From assembly GCA_963812775.1 (NCBI GenBank), contig CAWEWH010000007.1, positions 372,001 to 436,000 on the forward strand: a stretch of DNA of 64,000 nt. Direction: 5' to 3'. The notes beneath the pieces are model-generated. The model ran no database searches and was not told the origin of the DNA. It was given only the letters and a program-made list of their open reading frames with translations. Of this stretch, positions 56,592-64,000 are shown piece by piece (within the stretch, counting starts at the first letter, position 1; every line of letters starts with the position of its first letter). Source of the DNA: CAWEWH01 sp963812775. GTDB taxonomy: Bacteria > Pseudomonadota > Alphaproteobacteria > Rhizobiales > Beijerinckiaceae. A program made the position numbers and the translations under genes.

Positions 56592-57416
56592 CTAGAACTT
56601 GTAGGTCCAGCCGATCCATTCGCAGACGCCGCGGCCCATGACGGCCTCGAGATCCTTGCCCTTCAGCCAGGGCAGCTCCTCGGTGAAGAAGGTCACGCAC
56701 TGACGATAGCTGCAGGGCATGCGCGTGATGTCCGTGCCCCAGAAGAAACGCTGCGGCCCGAAGGCGTCGAAAATGCGATGCAGCCCGTCCTGGATGTTGC
56801 GGAACGGATAGGCCTGCGTCGAATAATGCGGTGCGCCGGTCGCCTTGACGGCGACGTTGGGCAGCTTGGCGAGCGCCACCAGCTCGTCGAGATGGATGAA
56901 GGCCTCGGCGTCGCGGCCGTGCCGGTTCAGGCCGCAATGATCGACGATCATCTTGAGACGCGGATGGCGCTCGGCGATGGCGCGAAATTTCTTGAGGAAC
57001 AGGCCGCCCATCATGGCGACCGGCAGGCCTTCCTGCTCGGCAGCCGGCCACAGCCAGTCGAGCGTGCCGTCGTCGAGCCATTTCTGCTGCTCCTCCGACA
57101 GCAAGGCCCAGCGCAGCCCCATCATGCCCGGCTGCTTGCGCCAGCCATGAATGAGCTTGCGATTTTCCGGCTTGTCGGGCGGGAACTGGCCCATGATCGC
57201 GAAGCGGTCGGGATAGGCCCGCGCCGCCTCGATGGCGAGGGCGTTCGAGTCGGGATCCCAGCTGGCGGGCGGATGGATCAGCGCGGCGTCGACGCCGGCC
57301 TCGTCCATTTCTTTGAGCAGCTCCTCGGCGGTGAACTTCGAGACCTTGCGGTGCAGCCCGGAGGGCGGCGTGACCGCCTTCGACCAGATGTGCACCTGTG
57401 CGTCGATGACTTTCAT
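56592..57416 (-). CDS. amidohydrolase-2 family hydrolase
   Basis: A 274-residue TIM-barrel hydrolase opening MKVIDAQVHIWSKAV (metal-ligand strand, Q-V-H in place of H-x-H). It has FAIMGQFPPDKPE, LKMIVDHCGLNR with the metal His, and the C-terminal FWGTDITRMPCSYRQ with the catalytic Asp. It is close to the subfamily acting on hydroxy-benzoate-type or lactone substrates. It converges with the methyltransferase gene, 35 bases apart. Confidence 0.85.
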   Translation of the reverse strand: MKVIDAQVHIWSKAVTPPSGLHRKVSKFTAEELLKEMDEAGVDAALIHPPASWDPDSNALAIEAARAYPDRFAIMGQFPPDKPENRKLIHGWRKQPGMMGLRWALLSEEQQKWLDDGTLDWLWPAAEQEGLPVAMMGGLFLKKFRAIAERHPRLKMIVDHCGLNRHGRDAEAFIHLDELVALAKLPNVAVKATGAPHYSTQAYPFRNIQDGLHRIFDAFGPQRFFWGTDITRMPCSYRQCVTFFTEELPWLKGKDLEAVMGRGVCEWIGWTYKF

Positions 57417-57444
57417 GGCTCACTCGCTCGCGTCGGGAAGGGCG

Positions 57445-58101
57445 CTACTCCGGCACCGCGAAACGCACCGCCGGCCGGCCCTTGAGCTCGGTCACGATGC
57501 GCTCCACGTCGGCCTGTGTAGCGTCGGCAAAGCGCACGCGATAGAGGCTGCCGGCGCGGGGCCCCTCGATGATGGAGCCCTTGAAGTGCTGCAGCAGGCG
57601 GGCGATGTCGCCGGCGCTCGCCGTGTCGTTGAAGGCAACAAGCGCGGTTGCACCGTCCGACGGCGTCGACGGGCCGGAGGCGGTCTCGTAGGTCGTGCCG
57701 CCACGCGACAGGCCGAGCTTGGCCACGAACCCGGCCTGCACGACGATCAGCAGCGCGGCTGCCGCCGTTGCCAGCGCCAAGGCGCGCGGCCGCATGCCGC
57801 CGAAAGATACGGCGAGCCACCGCCCCAGCCGGTCGAGGAGGGGTTGCGCCTTGAGCCGGCCCGGCGCCTGCGCGTCGACCTCGGCCATCACCGTCTCGAA
57901 CACCCGCCGGGACGGGGCGCCCAGCGCCTCGTTGAGCGGTACCACCTCGGCCGCCTCGTCGCGGGCGAGATCGAGATCGCGGCGCAATTCCGGGTGCTTG
58001 TGCAACGCCGCCTCGACGCGCCGCATGTCGGCGGCGCTGAGCTTGCCGCTCACGAACCAGGGCAGCAGCAGCTCCAGCTCCTCCGTCGACTTATCGGTCA
58101 T
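57445..58101 (-). CDS. anti-sigma factor, single membrane span
   Basis: A 218-residue protein. The cytoplasmic N-terminus (TEELELLLPWFVSGKLSAAD) fits the anti-sigma domain but lacks the HxxxCxxC zinc motif. A transmembrane segment (ALALATAAAALLIVVQAGFV) lies near 105-125, and the C-terminal part is periplasmic. The ATG overlaps the sigma-factor stop (ATGA). It should bind the ECF sigma encoded upstream and release it on an envelope signal. Confidence 0.85.
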   Translation of the reverse strand: MTDKSTEELELLLPWFVSGKLSAADMRRVEAALHKHPELRRDLDLARDEAAEVVPLNEALGAPSRRVFETVMAEVDAQAPGRLKAQPLLDRLGRWLAVSFGGMRPRALALATAAAALLIVVQAGFVAKLGLSRGGTTYETASGPSTPSDGATALVAFNDTASAGDIARLLQHFKGSIIEGPRAGSLYRVRFADATQADVERIVTELKGRPAVRFAVPE

Positions 58102-58664
58102 GGCCAACCTCGATCAATGCCAGCGTCCTTGAGCAGCTCCGACAGGCGCCGGCGCGCGTAGAACATGCGCGTCTTCACGGTGTTCTCCGGAATGGTCAGG
58201 ATGGCGGCCACCTCCTCGACCGACTTCTCGTGGTAGTACACGAGATCGATGACCTCCCGGTGCTCGGCCGAGAGCTGTGTGAGGCAGCGGCGCAGGACGG
58301 CGCTTTTGCTTCCCTTCGCGGCAATCGTCTCGGGTGTGTCGGCAACGTCGGGGACGGCTTCCGCCGCCGCCTCGTCGAGCTGATCCTCTTTCTGACGTCG
58401 CATGGCCGAGAGCGCCTTGAAGCGCGCCATTGCGAGGATCCAGGTGGAGACGCTGGAGCGTCCCTCGAAGCGCCCCGCTTGCCGCCATACGTCGATGAAG
58501 ACTTCGCTCACCGTGTCGTCCGCGAGAGCCGCGTTGCCGGTGAGCCGGTGCACGAAGCGATAGACCCTCACATGATGGCGCCCGAACAGGACCCGCATGG
58601 CGTCGCGGTCGCCGCTTGCCACGGCGCGGATCAAGGCCTCGTCTGATGTGACGTGCTCCAGCAT
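58098..58664 (-). CDS. ECF sigma factor
   Basis: A 188-residue group IV sigma factor. Region 2 (DTVSEVFIDVWRQAGRFEGR, then STWILAMARFKALSAMRR) and region 4 (SAEHREVIDLVYYHEKSVEE, then AAILTIPENTVKTRMFYARR) are complete, with nothing else. The anti-sigma gene overlaps its stop. This ECF is not EcfG-like in partner (no NepR/PhyR here), so it is not the factor predicted for the GGAAC-N16-CGTT sites. Confidence 0.93.
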   Translation of the reverse strand: MLEHVTSDEALIRAVASGDRDAMRVLFGRHHVRVYRFVHRLTGNAALADDTVSEVFIDVWRQAGRFEGRSSVSTWILAMARFKALSAMRRQKEDQLDEAAAEAVPDVADTPETIAAKGSKSAVLRRCLTQLSAEHREVIDLVYYHEKSVEEVAAILTIPENTVKTRMFYARRRLSELLKDAGIDRGWP

Positions 58665-58893
58665 TCGGTCGCAGCGAATTTCGCGAGAATCGCGACAACG
58701 GGCGCGATAATGCCATCAGATCGAGCCTTTTTCGCTTGCCTAGTCAATGCGGGCCGGCTTCCGCCGGCCCTTTCCCGTAGTCGCCGTGAGGGACCGGGAG
58801 GTTCAAACGGGGAGCAACCCCAAGGGGGAGAGGGCGGCCGCGAAGCGGCCGGGTGAGGGGCGCGCGTCGGACTACGGGCTCCGTCGTCCGTCC

Positions 58894-59781
58894 TCAACTA
58901 AATCCGTAGAGCGCGCGCGGATTGTCGACGAGGATCTTGCGCGACAACAACTCGTCGCCGACCCACTCGTGGAAAATGTCGACGAGATAGCCGACATCGG
59001 GGCTCAGCGGACCGAGCCGGACGTGCGGCCAGTCGGAGCCCCACAGGACGTGGCCCGGATTGGCCCCGATCAGCGCCTCGTGGAAGGGTCGCGCGTCGGC
59101 GTATTCCGGGAATTTCTTGGAGACGCGGCAGAGCGGCAGCTTCACATAGATGAGGCCGTCCCGCGCGAGTCCGCACAGGGTCTGAAAGGCCTCGTCGTCG
59201 GCGCCGCGGGCGATGTCGAACTGCCCCATATGGTCGATGCTGAGCGGCAGGTCGAGCTTGGCGAGGCGCTTGCGGTTGGCGACGATCCACTCGCACGGGG
59301 CCCAGATTTGCCCGTGCATGCCGAGATCGCGCAGGCGCGGCGCAAGTCTCTCCAGTTCCTCGAACGGGACGCTGCCCGGATAGCGTTGCCCCGTCACACG
59401 GTCGGGCACCTCGATGAAGCGGAAGCCGCGGAAACCGGCCTCCTGCATCTCCTCGAGTGCGCTATCGCCGATGTCGGCAGTGGCAAAGCCGATGCCCAGC
59501 ACAGCGCCTTGAGCGCGGCCAAGCGCGTCGTTCAGGGCCGCCATGTCGGAGCCGTAGGCGGCCGCCTGCACGAGCACGCCGCGCGTAAAGCCGATCCGCT
59601 CGAGCATGGCCCGATAAGCCTCGTAGGGCGCGAGCGGCGGCCCATAGGTGCCGCCATGCAGGGCCGGATAGCGCTCGAAGGGTCCGAGCGTATGTGCATG
59701 CGTATCGCAGGCGCCAACCGGCGGGCGCCAGCGCGGCCGCGACGGCACGGCGGGAATGTCGGGCTGCTGCAGCGACTTCAT
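58894..59781 (-). CDS. amidohydrolase-2 family hydrolase (PDC-lactonase-like)
   Basis: A 295-residue TIM-barrel hydrolase. GACDTHAHTLGPFERYP near residue 24 gives the H-x-H ligands. FRGFRFIEVPDRVTG, LPLSIDHMGQFDI with the metal His and VLWGSDWPHVRLGPL with the Asp follow the 2-pyrone-4,6-dicarboxylate lactonase subfamily. No other lignin-catabolism gene is adjacent. It is the third of its superfamily in 10 kb, although the three are clearly different in sequence. Confidence 0.88.
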   Translation of the reverse strand: MKSLQQPDIPAVPSRPRWRPPVGACDTHAHTLGPFERYPALHGGTYGPPLAPYEAYRAMLERIGFTRGVLVQAAAYGSDMAALNDALGRAQGAVLGIGFATADIGDSALEEMQEAGFRGFRFIEVPDRVTGQRYPGSVPFEELERLAPRLRDLGMHGQIWAPCEWIVANRKRLAKLDLPLSIDHMGQFDIARGADDEAFQTLCGLARDGLIYVKLPLCRVSKKFPEYADARPFHEALIGANPGHVLWGSDWPHVRLGPLSPDVGYLVDIFHEWVGDELLSRKILVDNPRALYGFS

Positions 59782-59943
59782 GAGGGCCCCGACGACGGCC
59801 GACCTTCATAGCCGCGGACGGGGTCAATGGCGAATGACGAGTGGTCATGAGCTGATTGCGGTGTGGCGGGCGCTCACTCTCTCGAGAGCGCCGCCTGACG
59901 CGAAGCTGGTGGAATAGTTCGACGGAAAGCCGGAGAACCGGCG

Positions 59944-60459
59944 CTAGGCGCCGCCGGCGCGCCGGCGCAGGAGATCGAGATTGCTCTGGATGCGCGGGTC
60001 ATCCGGCGCCTTGGCGATCGCCTCGTTGAGGTCGATGGAGGCCTTTTGCAGGTTGCCGCGCAGCAGATACGAATAGCCGCGATTGTTGAGGAATTCCGGC
60101 GTCGGCCCGGTGATGGCATAGGCGCGTCTATAGGCGCGGTCGGCGAGGTCGTAGCGGCGCAGCTTGTCGTAGGACGCAGCAAGCCCGAGCCAGGCCTCGG
60201 CGCTGCCGGCGTTCTTCTCGATGGCAAGGCGGAAGTGCTTCTCGGCGAGCCCGAAGCTGCCGGCGCGGTAATGCTCCTTGCCGAGGCCCAGATCGTCCTT
60301 GATTTCGTCGAGGGGCGGGGTCTGGACGGTGGAGCCGGTAACCGCTTGTCCGTCGGCTTCGACGCCGACCAGGCCGGGGGGCGTGCAACTCGCGAGAGCG
60401 ATGGCGCCAGCCAGCACGAAGCCTGCGCCGAGGCGCAGGCCTAACGGGTACGCAAACAT
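59944..60459 (-). CDS. tadD: TadD-like TPR lipoprotein
   Basis: A 171-residue lipoprotein. The signal with lipobox LASC (FVLAGAIALASC) anchors the Cys to the membrane. Three TPR repeats follow (HYRAGSFGLAEKHFRLAIEK, AEAWLGLAASYDKLRRYDLA, LNNRGYSYLLRGNLQKASID). It lies next to tadC and fits the pilotin-like TPR protein TadD that assembles the Tad secretin. ATG 60459 has GAGGG upstream. Confidence 0.82.
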   Translation of the reverse strand: MFAYPLGLRLGAGFVLAGAIALASCTPPGLVGVEADGQAVTGSTVQTPPLDEIKDDLGLGKEHYRAGSFGLAEKHFRLAIEKNAGSAEAWLGLAASYDKLRRYDLADRAYRRAYAITGPTPEFLNNRGYSYLLRGNLQKASIDLNEAIAKAPDDPRIQSNLDLLRRRAGGA

Positions 60460-60478
60460 CTTTCCCTCGTCCGTCCCA

Positions 60479-61420
60479 CTACAACGCGGTCGACATCTTG
60501 ATGACAACCGGAGTCATCAAGGTAGCGATGAGGACAGGAAAGACGAAAAGAGTTAACGGAACCACAAGTTTTGCCGGGAGCGAATAAGCTTTTTCTTCAG
60601 CTCTCGACATGCGCTTGTTGCGCATCTCGTCGGAGTAAACCCGCAGCGACAGGGCAAGGCTGGTGCCGAGCTCGGCGGACTGCTGCAGCAGCGTGGCCAG
60701 CATGCTGGCCTCCTCGAGGCCGAGGCGGTCAGCCAGATGTTCAAGTGCATCCGTGAAGGTCTTGCCGGCGCGGATCTCCAGGGACGCCATGTAGAGGTTC
60801 TGGGCGAGCGACGGATAGCCCTCGACCAGCTCGCGGGCGATCCTGTCGATGGAGGCCTCGGTGCTGAGGCCGGCCTCGGCGCACACCACCATGAGGTCCA
60901 TGAAGTCCGGGAAGCCTTCGCGATGCTGGGTGATGCGCTTGTTCAGGCGGCGCTTGAGCCAGAAGCTCGGCGCGAGATAGCCGGCAAGCCCGGCGCCGCC
61001 GGCCGAGATCCATATCTTGACCAGCGAGGCGTCGACGATGAAGAACGGCACGGCGATGAGGCCGGCGCAAACACCGATCACCGCCAGGCTCAGGCGCGCG
61101 GCGAAATAGACGGCCACCGCCCGCGGATCGAAGAAACCGGCCTGGATGAACTGCTTGCGCAGCAGCCGGGCTTCCTTGGTGTTGATGCCTGCAAAGCTGC
61201 CCTGCAGCCGGTCGATCCAGGCATTCATCGACGGGCGCCCGTTCGGGGCGGCCGCCATCGCGCTCGGGCCGACGCTCGCTGCGACGCGCCGGCGCACTTC
61301 CTGCCGGCTCTGCATCAGCGTCAACACCGTGACGGCGACGAGGCCGAGGCCGCTCAGTGCGAGGAGGGCGAAGATCCAGGTCTCTTCCCGGATCAGGTCC
61401 ATGAGCACGGAATTGTCCAT
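60479..61420 (-). CDS. tadC: Tad pilus inner-membrane protein TadC
   Basis: A 313-residue T2SSF-domain protein. An N-terminal membrane helix is followed by the cytoplasmic domain with DFMDLMVVCAEAGLSTEASI and LYMASLEIRAGKTFTDALEHL. The C-terminal KKLVVPLTL-type region carries the last helices (LVVPLTLFVFPVLIATL). It forms the platform with TadB for the CpaF ATPase. The stop lies 19 bases before tadD. Confidence 0.9.
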   Translation of the reverse strand: MDNSVLMDLIREETWIFALLALSGLGLVAVTVLTLMQSRQEVRRRVAASVGPSAMAAAPNGRPSMNAWIDRLQGSFAGINTKEARLLRKQFIQAGFFDPRAVAVYFAARLSLAVIGVCAGLIAVPFFIVDASLVKIWISAGGAGLAGYLAPSFWLKRRLNKRITQHREGFPDFMDLMVVCAEAGLSTEASIDRIARELVEGYPSLAQNLYMASLEIRAGKTFTDALEHLADRLGLEEASMLATLLQQSAELGTSLALSLRVYSDEMRNKRMSRAEEKAYSLPAKLVVPLTLFVFPVLIATLMTPVVIKMSTAL

Positions 61421-61427
61421 GGCGCCC

Positions 61428-62396
61428 TCAGATCTTGAAGTTGATCATGCGGCGCATGATGACGTTGCCGACGAACATCCAGAACAGCGCGCCGCCGAGA
61501 ACGATCTTGGTGATGTGGTGACCCCAGATATCGCCGTAGAAGGCCGGCGAGATCAGGTTCACGGCCGTGAACACCACAAACGGCGTGACATTGAGAATCC
61601 ACGCGGAAGCGCGGCCTTCGGCCGACAGCCCCTTGATCTTGCGCCGCATCTTGAAGCGGTCGCGGATGACCTTCGACAGGTTCTCGAGGATCTGGCTCAA
61701 ATTGCCGCCCGTGGTGGCCTGGATGGCGACCGATGTGACGAAGAGCGGCAGGTCTTCCTGGCCGACCCGCTGCATCATGTTGCGCATGGCGGTCTCGAGA
61801 TCGGACCCGTAGGTGATCTCGTCGGACGCGAGGCCGAACTCGGTGCCGACGGGATCGGAAAGCTCGCGCGACACCATCGAGATGGCGACCGGTACCGGGT
61901 GGCCGGCGCGCAGCGAGCGCACGATGATGTCGATGGCCTCGGGAAATTGCCCTGCGAATTTCTCGCGGCGCTTCTTGCGCAGGTATTTCAGCACCAGGAT
62001 CGGCACGACCGTAATGGCCAGGATGGCGGCGCCGGCGGCCTCGAGGATCTCGCCGCGCACGAAGAAGACGCCGCCGAACACGACGACGCCGAGCCCCAGC
62101 AGCATCGGAATGATGCGCGCCGGTTGCACGACGAAGCCCGACTGGGTGATGAGGCGGTTCAGCGCCTGCAGCGGCAGCCGATAGCCGCCCTCGCTGCCGA
62201 GGCCGCGCTCGCGGCGCAGCTGCACGAGCACCTTTTCCTGGTCGCGCTCCTTGCCGGCGACGACCAGGCGGCGATTGATGTTCTGGCGATAGTCCTGCGT
62301 GTTGTGCAGCAACAGGTAGGCCGCTTCCGCCACGAGCACGGCGGCGACGGCGGCAAAGCCGTAGAAGATGTAGAGCGGGTCGAGATCGAGCCACAT
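61428..62396 (-). CDS. tadB: Tad pilus inner-membrane protein TadB
   Basis: A 322-residue T2SSF-domain protein with an N-terminal anchor (PLYIFYGFAAVAAVLVAEAA). Two more helices sit near 95-140, and the domain has FPEAIDIIVRSLRAGHPV and QATTGGNLSQILENLSKVI. Two C-terminal helices follow. TadB and TadC are the paralogous platform proteins of the Tad pilus; the order cpaF-tadB-tadC is standard. The genes are 7-9 bases apart. Confidence 0.92.
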   Translation of the reverse strand: MWLDLDPLYIFYGFAAVAAVLVAEAAYLLLHNTQDYRQNINRRLVVAGKERDQEKVLVQLRRERGLGSEGGYRLPLQALNRLITQSGFVVQPARIIPMLLGLGVVVFGGVFFVRGEILEAAGAAILAITVVPILVLKYLRKKRREKFAGQFPEAIDIIVRSLRAGHPVPVAISMVSRELSDPVGTEFGLASDEITYGSDLETAMRNMMQRVGQEDLPLFVTSVAIQATTGGNLSQILENLSKVIRDRFKMRRKIKGLSAEGRASAWILNVTPFVVFTAVNLISPAFYGDIWGHHITKIVLGGALFWMFVGNVIMRRMINFKI

Positions 62397-62405
62397 GTCG
62401 GCGGC

Positions 62406-63875
62406 TCAGAGGGGTTTCGAGGGGTCGAACATGGCGCCCGGGATGTTGATGCCCTGGGCCACGAGATCGTTGAGGAAGCGCGGCCTGACGCCGGTGGCGG
62501 CGTGATGTCCGTGCACCGTGCCGTCCGGATCGGTGCTGGTGCGGACATACTTGAAAATCTCCTGCATCTGGATGACTTCGCCTTCCATGCCGGTGATCTC
62601 CGAGACGCTCGTCACCTTGCGCTTGCCGTCGCTGAGGCGCTGCAGCTGCACGATCATGCGGATGGCGGCGGAGATCTGGCCGCGGATCGACACCTGCGTC
62701 ATGGGCAGGCCGGCCATGCCGATCATCTGCTCGAGGCGCGAAATGGCCTCGCGGGGGTTGTTGGCGTGGATCGTCGCCATGGAGCCTTCGTGGCCGGTGT
62801 TCATGGCCTGCAACATGTCGAAGGCTTCTTCGCCGCGGCACTCGCCGAGGATGATGCGCTCGGGCCGCATGCGCAGCGCGTTCTTGACGAGATCGCGCTG
62901 GCGGATTTCGCCCTTGCCTTCGATGTTTGGCGGCCGCGTCTCCATGCGCGCCACGTGCGGCTGCTGCAATTGCAGTTCCGCCGCGTCCTCGATGGTGATG
63001 AGGCGTTCGGTGTGCGAGATCGACGCCGAGAGCGCGTTGAGCATCGTCGTCTTGCCCGAGCCCGTGCCGCCCGACACGATGGTCGTGATCCGCGCCTTGA
63101 CGGCGGCGGTGAGCAGCTCGGCCATGGGCGGCCGGATGGCGTCGATCTCGATGAGCCGCTCGATCGACAGCTTGCTCTTGGAGAACTTGCGGATCGACAC
63201 CAGGGGGCCGTCGACGCCGATGGGCCGGATGGCGCAGTTGAAGCGCGAGCCGTCGAGGAGACGTGCGTCGCAGAGCGGGCTCGATTCATCGACACGGCGG
63301 CCGACGGCCGAGACGATCTTCTGGATGATGCGCATCAGATGCGCTTCGTCCTTGAACAGCGACTGCACCGGCTCCAGCATGCCGCGGCGCTCGACGAAGA
63401 TGTTGTTGTGGCCGTTGATCAGGATGTCGTTGATGGTTGGATCCTTGAGCAGCGGCTCGAGCGGCCCGAGCCCGACCATCTCGTCGATGACCTCGGACAC
63501 GAAGGCATTGAGCTCCTGCGCGTTGAGCGGCAGCCGCTCGGCCACCACCCACTGGGCGATCAGCGTGTGAATTTCGCGCTTGAGATCCTGTTCCGGCAGC
63601 TTCTCCAGCGCCGCAAGGTTGAGCTCCTCGATGAGCCGCCGGTGCAGGCGCACCTTGGCGTCGAGAAGCTTCTGCGCGATGGGTGCTGGCGCCGCTTCCG
63701 GGGCCGCCGCGACGGCGACAGGCGCGGCAATGGTGGGCGGCGCCATGGAGACGCGCGGCGCATCGGCCGTCTCTGGTGTCGGCGTGGGCGCCTCAGCCTG
63801 CGGCGTTGCGCGCGCCGGCTCGGGGGCGCGCTCTTCCGTCAGAACGTGCTTCTTCGCAGAGAATCGTCCAAGCAT
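62406..63875 (-). CDS. cpaF: Tad pilus ATPase CpaF/TadA
   Basis: A 489-residue secretion ATPase. A Pro/Ala-rich N-terminal linker of about 70 residues precedes the N-domain. Walker A is SGGTGSGKTTMLNALS, Walker B is RIILGECRGEEAFDML and the His box is GHEGSMATIHANNPREA. It powers polymerisation and retraction of Flp/Tad pili. ATG 63875 is chosen over an in-frame TTG at 63902 because the family begins near LGRFSAKK. It is the first of the tad genes visible; the rest of the locus (cpaABCDE) would lie beyond the window's right edge. Confidence 0.93.
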   Translation of the reverse strand: MLGRFSAKKHVLTEERAPEPARATPQAEAPTPTPETADAPRVSMAPPTIAAPVAVAAAPEAAPAPIAQKLLDAKVRLHRRLIEELNLAALEKLPEQDLKREIHTLIAQWVVAERLPLNAQELNAFVSEVIDEMVGLGPLEPLLKDPTINDILINGHNNIFVERRGMLEPVQSLFKDEAHLMRIIQKIVSAVGRRVDESSPLCDARLLDGSRFNCAIRPIGVDGPLVSIRKFSKSKLSIERLIEIDAIRPPMAELLTAAVKARITTIVSGGTGSGKTTMLNALSASISHTERLITIEDAAELQLQQPHVARMETRPPNIEGKGEIRQRDLVKNALRMRPERIILGECRGEEAFDMLQAMNTGHEGSMATIHANNPREAISRLEQMIGMAGLPMTQVSIRGQISAAIRMIVQLQRLSDGKRKVTSVSEITGMEGEVIQMQEIFKYVRTSTDPDGTVHGHHAATGVRPRFLNDLVAQGINIPGAMFDPSKPL

Positions 63876-64000
63876 CGACCGGTCCCGTCCGTTGATGCCC
63901 AAAGGTTACCGCGCCGCCTGTAAAGGGCCGGCTTGGCCGATCGGTCAAATTGTACGGAACCTGGAAATTTGCCGGCGTTAACGCATCGGTGCCGTCGAGC

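Noticed and set aside
63952..63976. GGAAC and CGTT spaced by 15 bases near the right edge, and a similar 15-base pair at about 1088-1110
   Set aside because: The spacing falls outside the 16-17 bases of EcfG promoters, and the second lies inside a coding gene.

Overview
The window looks like a chromosome segment of a GC-rich alphaproteobacterium, most likely order Hyphomicrobiales (Bradyrhizobium / Xanthobacteraceae-like). The grounds are the urtABCDE-ureDABCEFG order, the small orphan protein families, the PhyR/EcfG-type promoter motifs, the Tad pilus genes and a rhizobial-type palindromic repeat. Genus is not determinable from the sequence alone.

Region 1 (about 1-19.3 kb) is accessory, visibly less GC-rich than the rest, and full of small orphan genes and broken genes. 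It holds stress-type genes on the minus strand: a DUF892 ferritin-like protein with an FAD/Rieske oxidoreductase, a YflT-like general stress protein with a small exported protein, a SemiSWEET, two DUF2939 paralogues, and a MetE-like methyltransferase overlapping a large hybrid histidine kinase. Exact matches to the general-stress sigma factor (EcfG) promoter pattern GGAAC-N16-CGTT lie at 2528, 4728, 7821, 9863 and 18134, all on the minus strand, so much of this region may form one stress regulon. Two families of small proteins of unknown function recur here in intact and decayed copies. The region ends at a tRNA-Ser(GCT) gene.

Region 2 (20-36.8 kb) holds mostly catabolic and envelope genes. 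These are a frameshifted Rieske ring-hydroxylating oxygenase, exported small proteins, an acyl-CoA dehydrogenase / DUF6285 / phosphotransferase / TPR operon, a glutathione S-transferase, a proline-valine repeat protein, a frameshifted caspase-like protein, a nitronate monooxygenase and an NDP-forming acyl-CoA synthetase.

Region 3 (37.1-49.2 kb) is a single nitrogen-scavenging operon: urea ABC importer urtABCDE, then ureD, a fused ureAB, a LysE-type exporter, ureC, ureE with a His-rich tail, ureF, ureG and a HupE/UreJ nickel permease. A textbook sigma-54 promoter (TGGCAC-N5-TTGC) sits upstream of urtA. Urea is imported, hydrolysed by nickel urease, and the accessory genes mature the enzyme.

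Region 4 (49.2-64 kb) has a candidate structured small RNA, three amidohydrolase-2 enzymes, an unusual protein joining an N-terminal outer-membrane barrel to a C-terminal subtilisin domain, a TRAP transporter, a methyltransferase, an ECF sigma / anti-sigma pair, and the tadD-tadC-tadB-cpaF end of a Tad pilus locus.

Quality caveat: four conserved genes (Rieske oxygenase, urtE, ureD, caspase) each carry a frameshift that leaves the gene one base longer than a multiple of three. This pattern suggests base-insertion errors in the assembly rather than four real pseudogenes.
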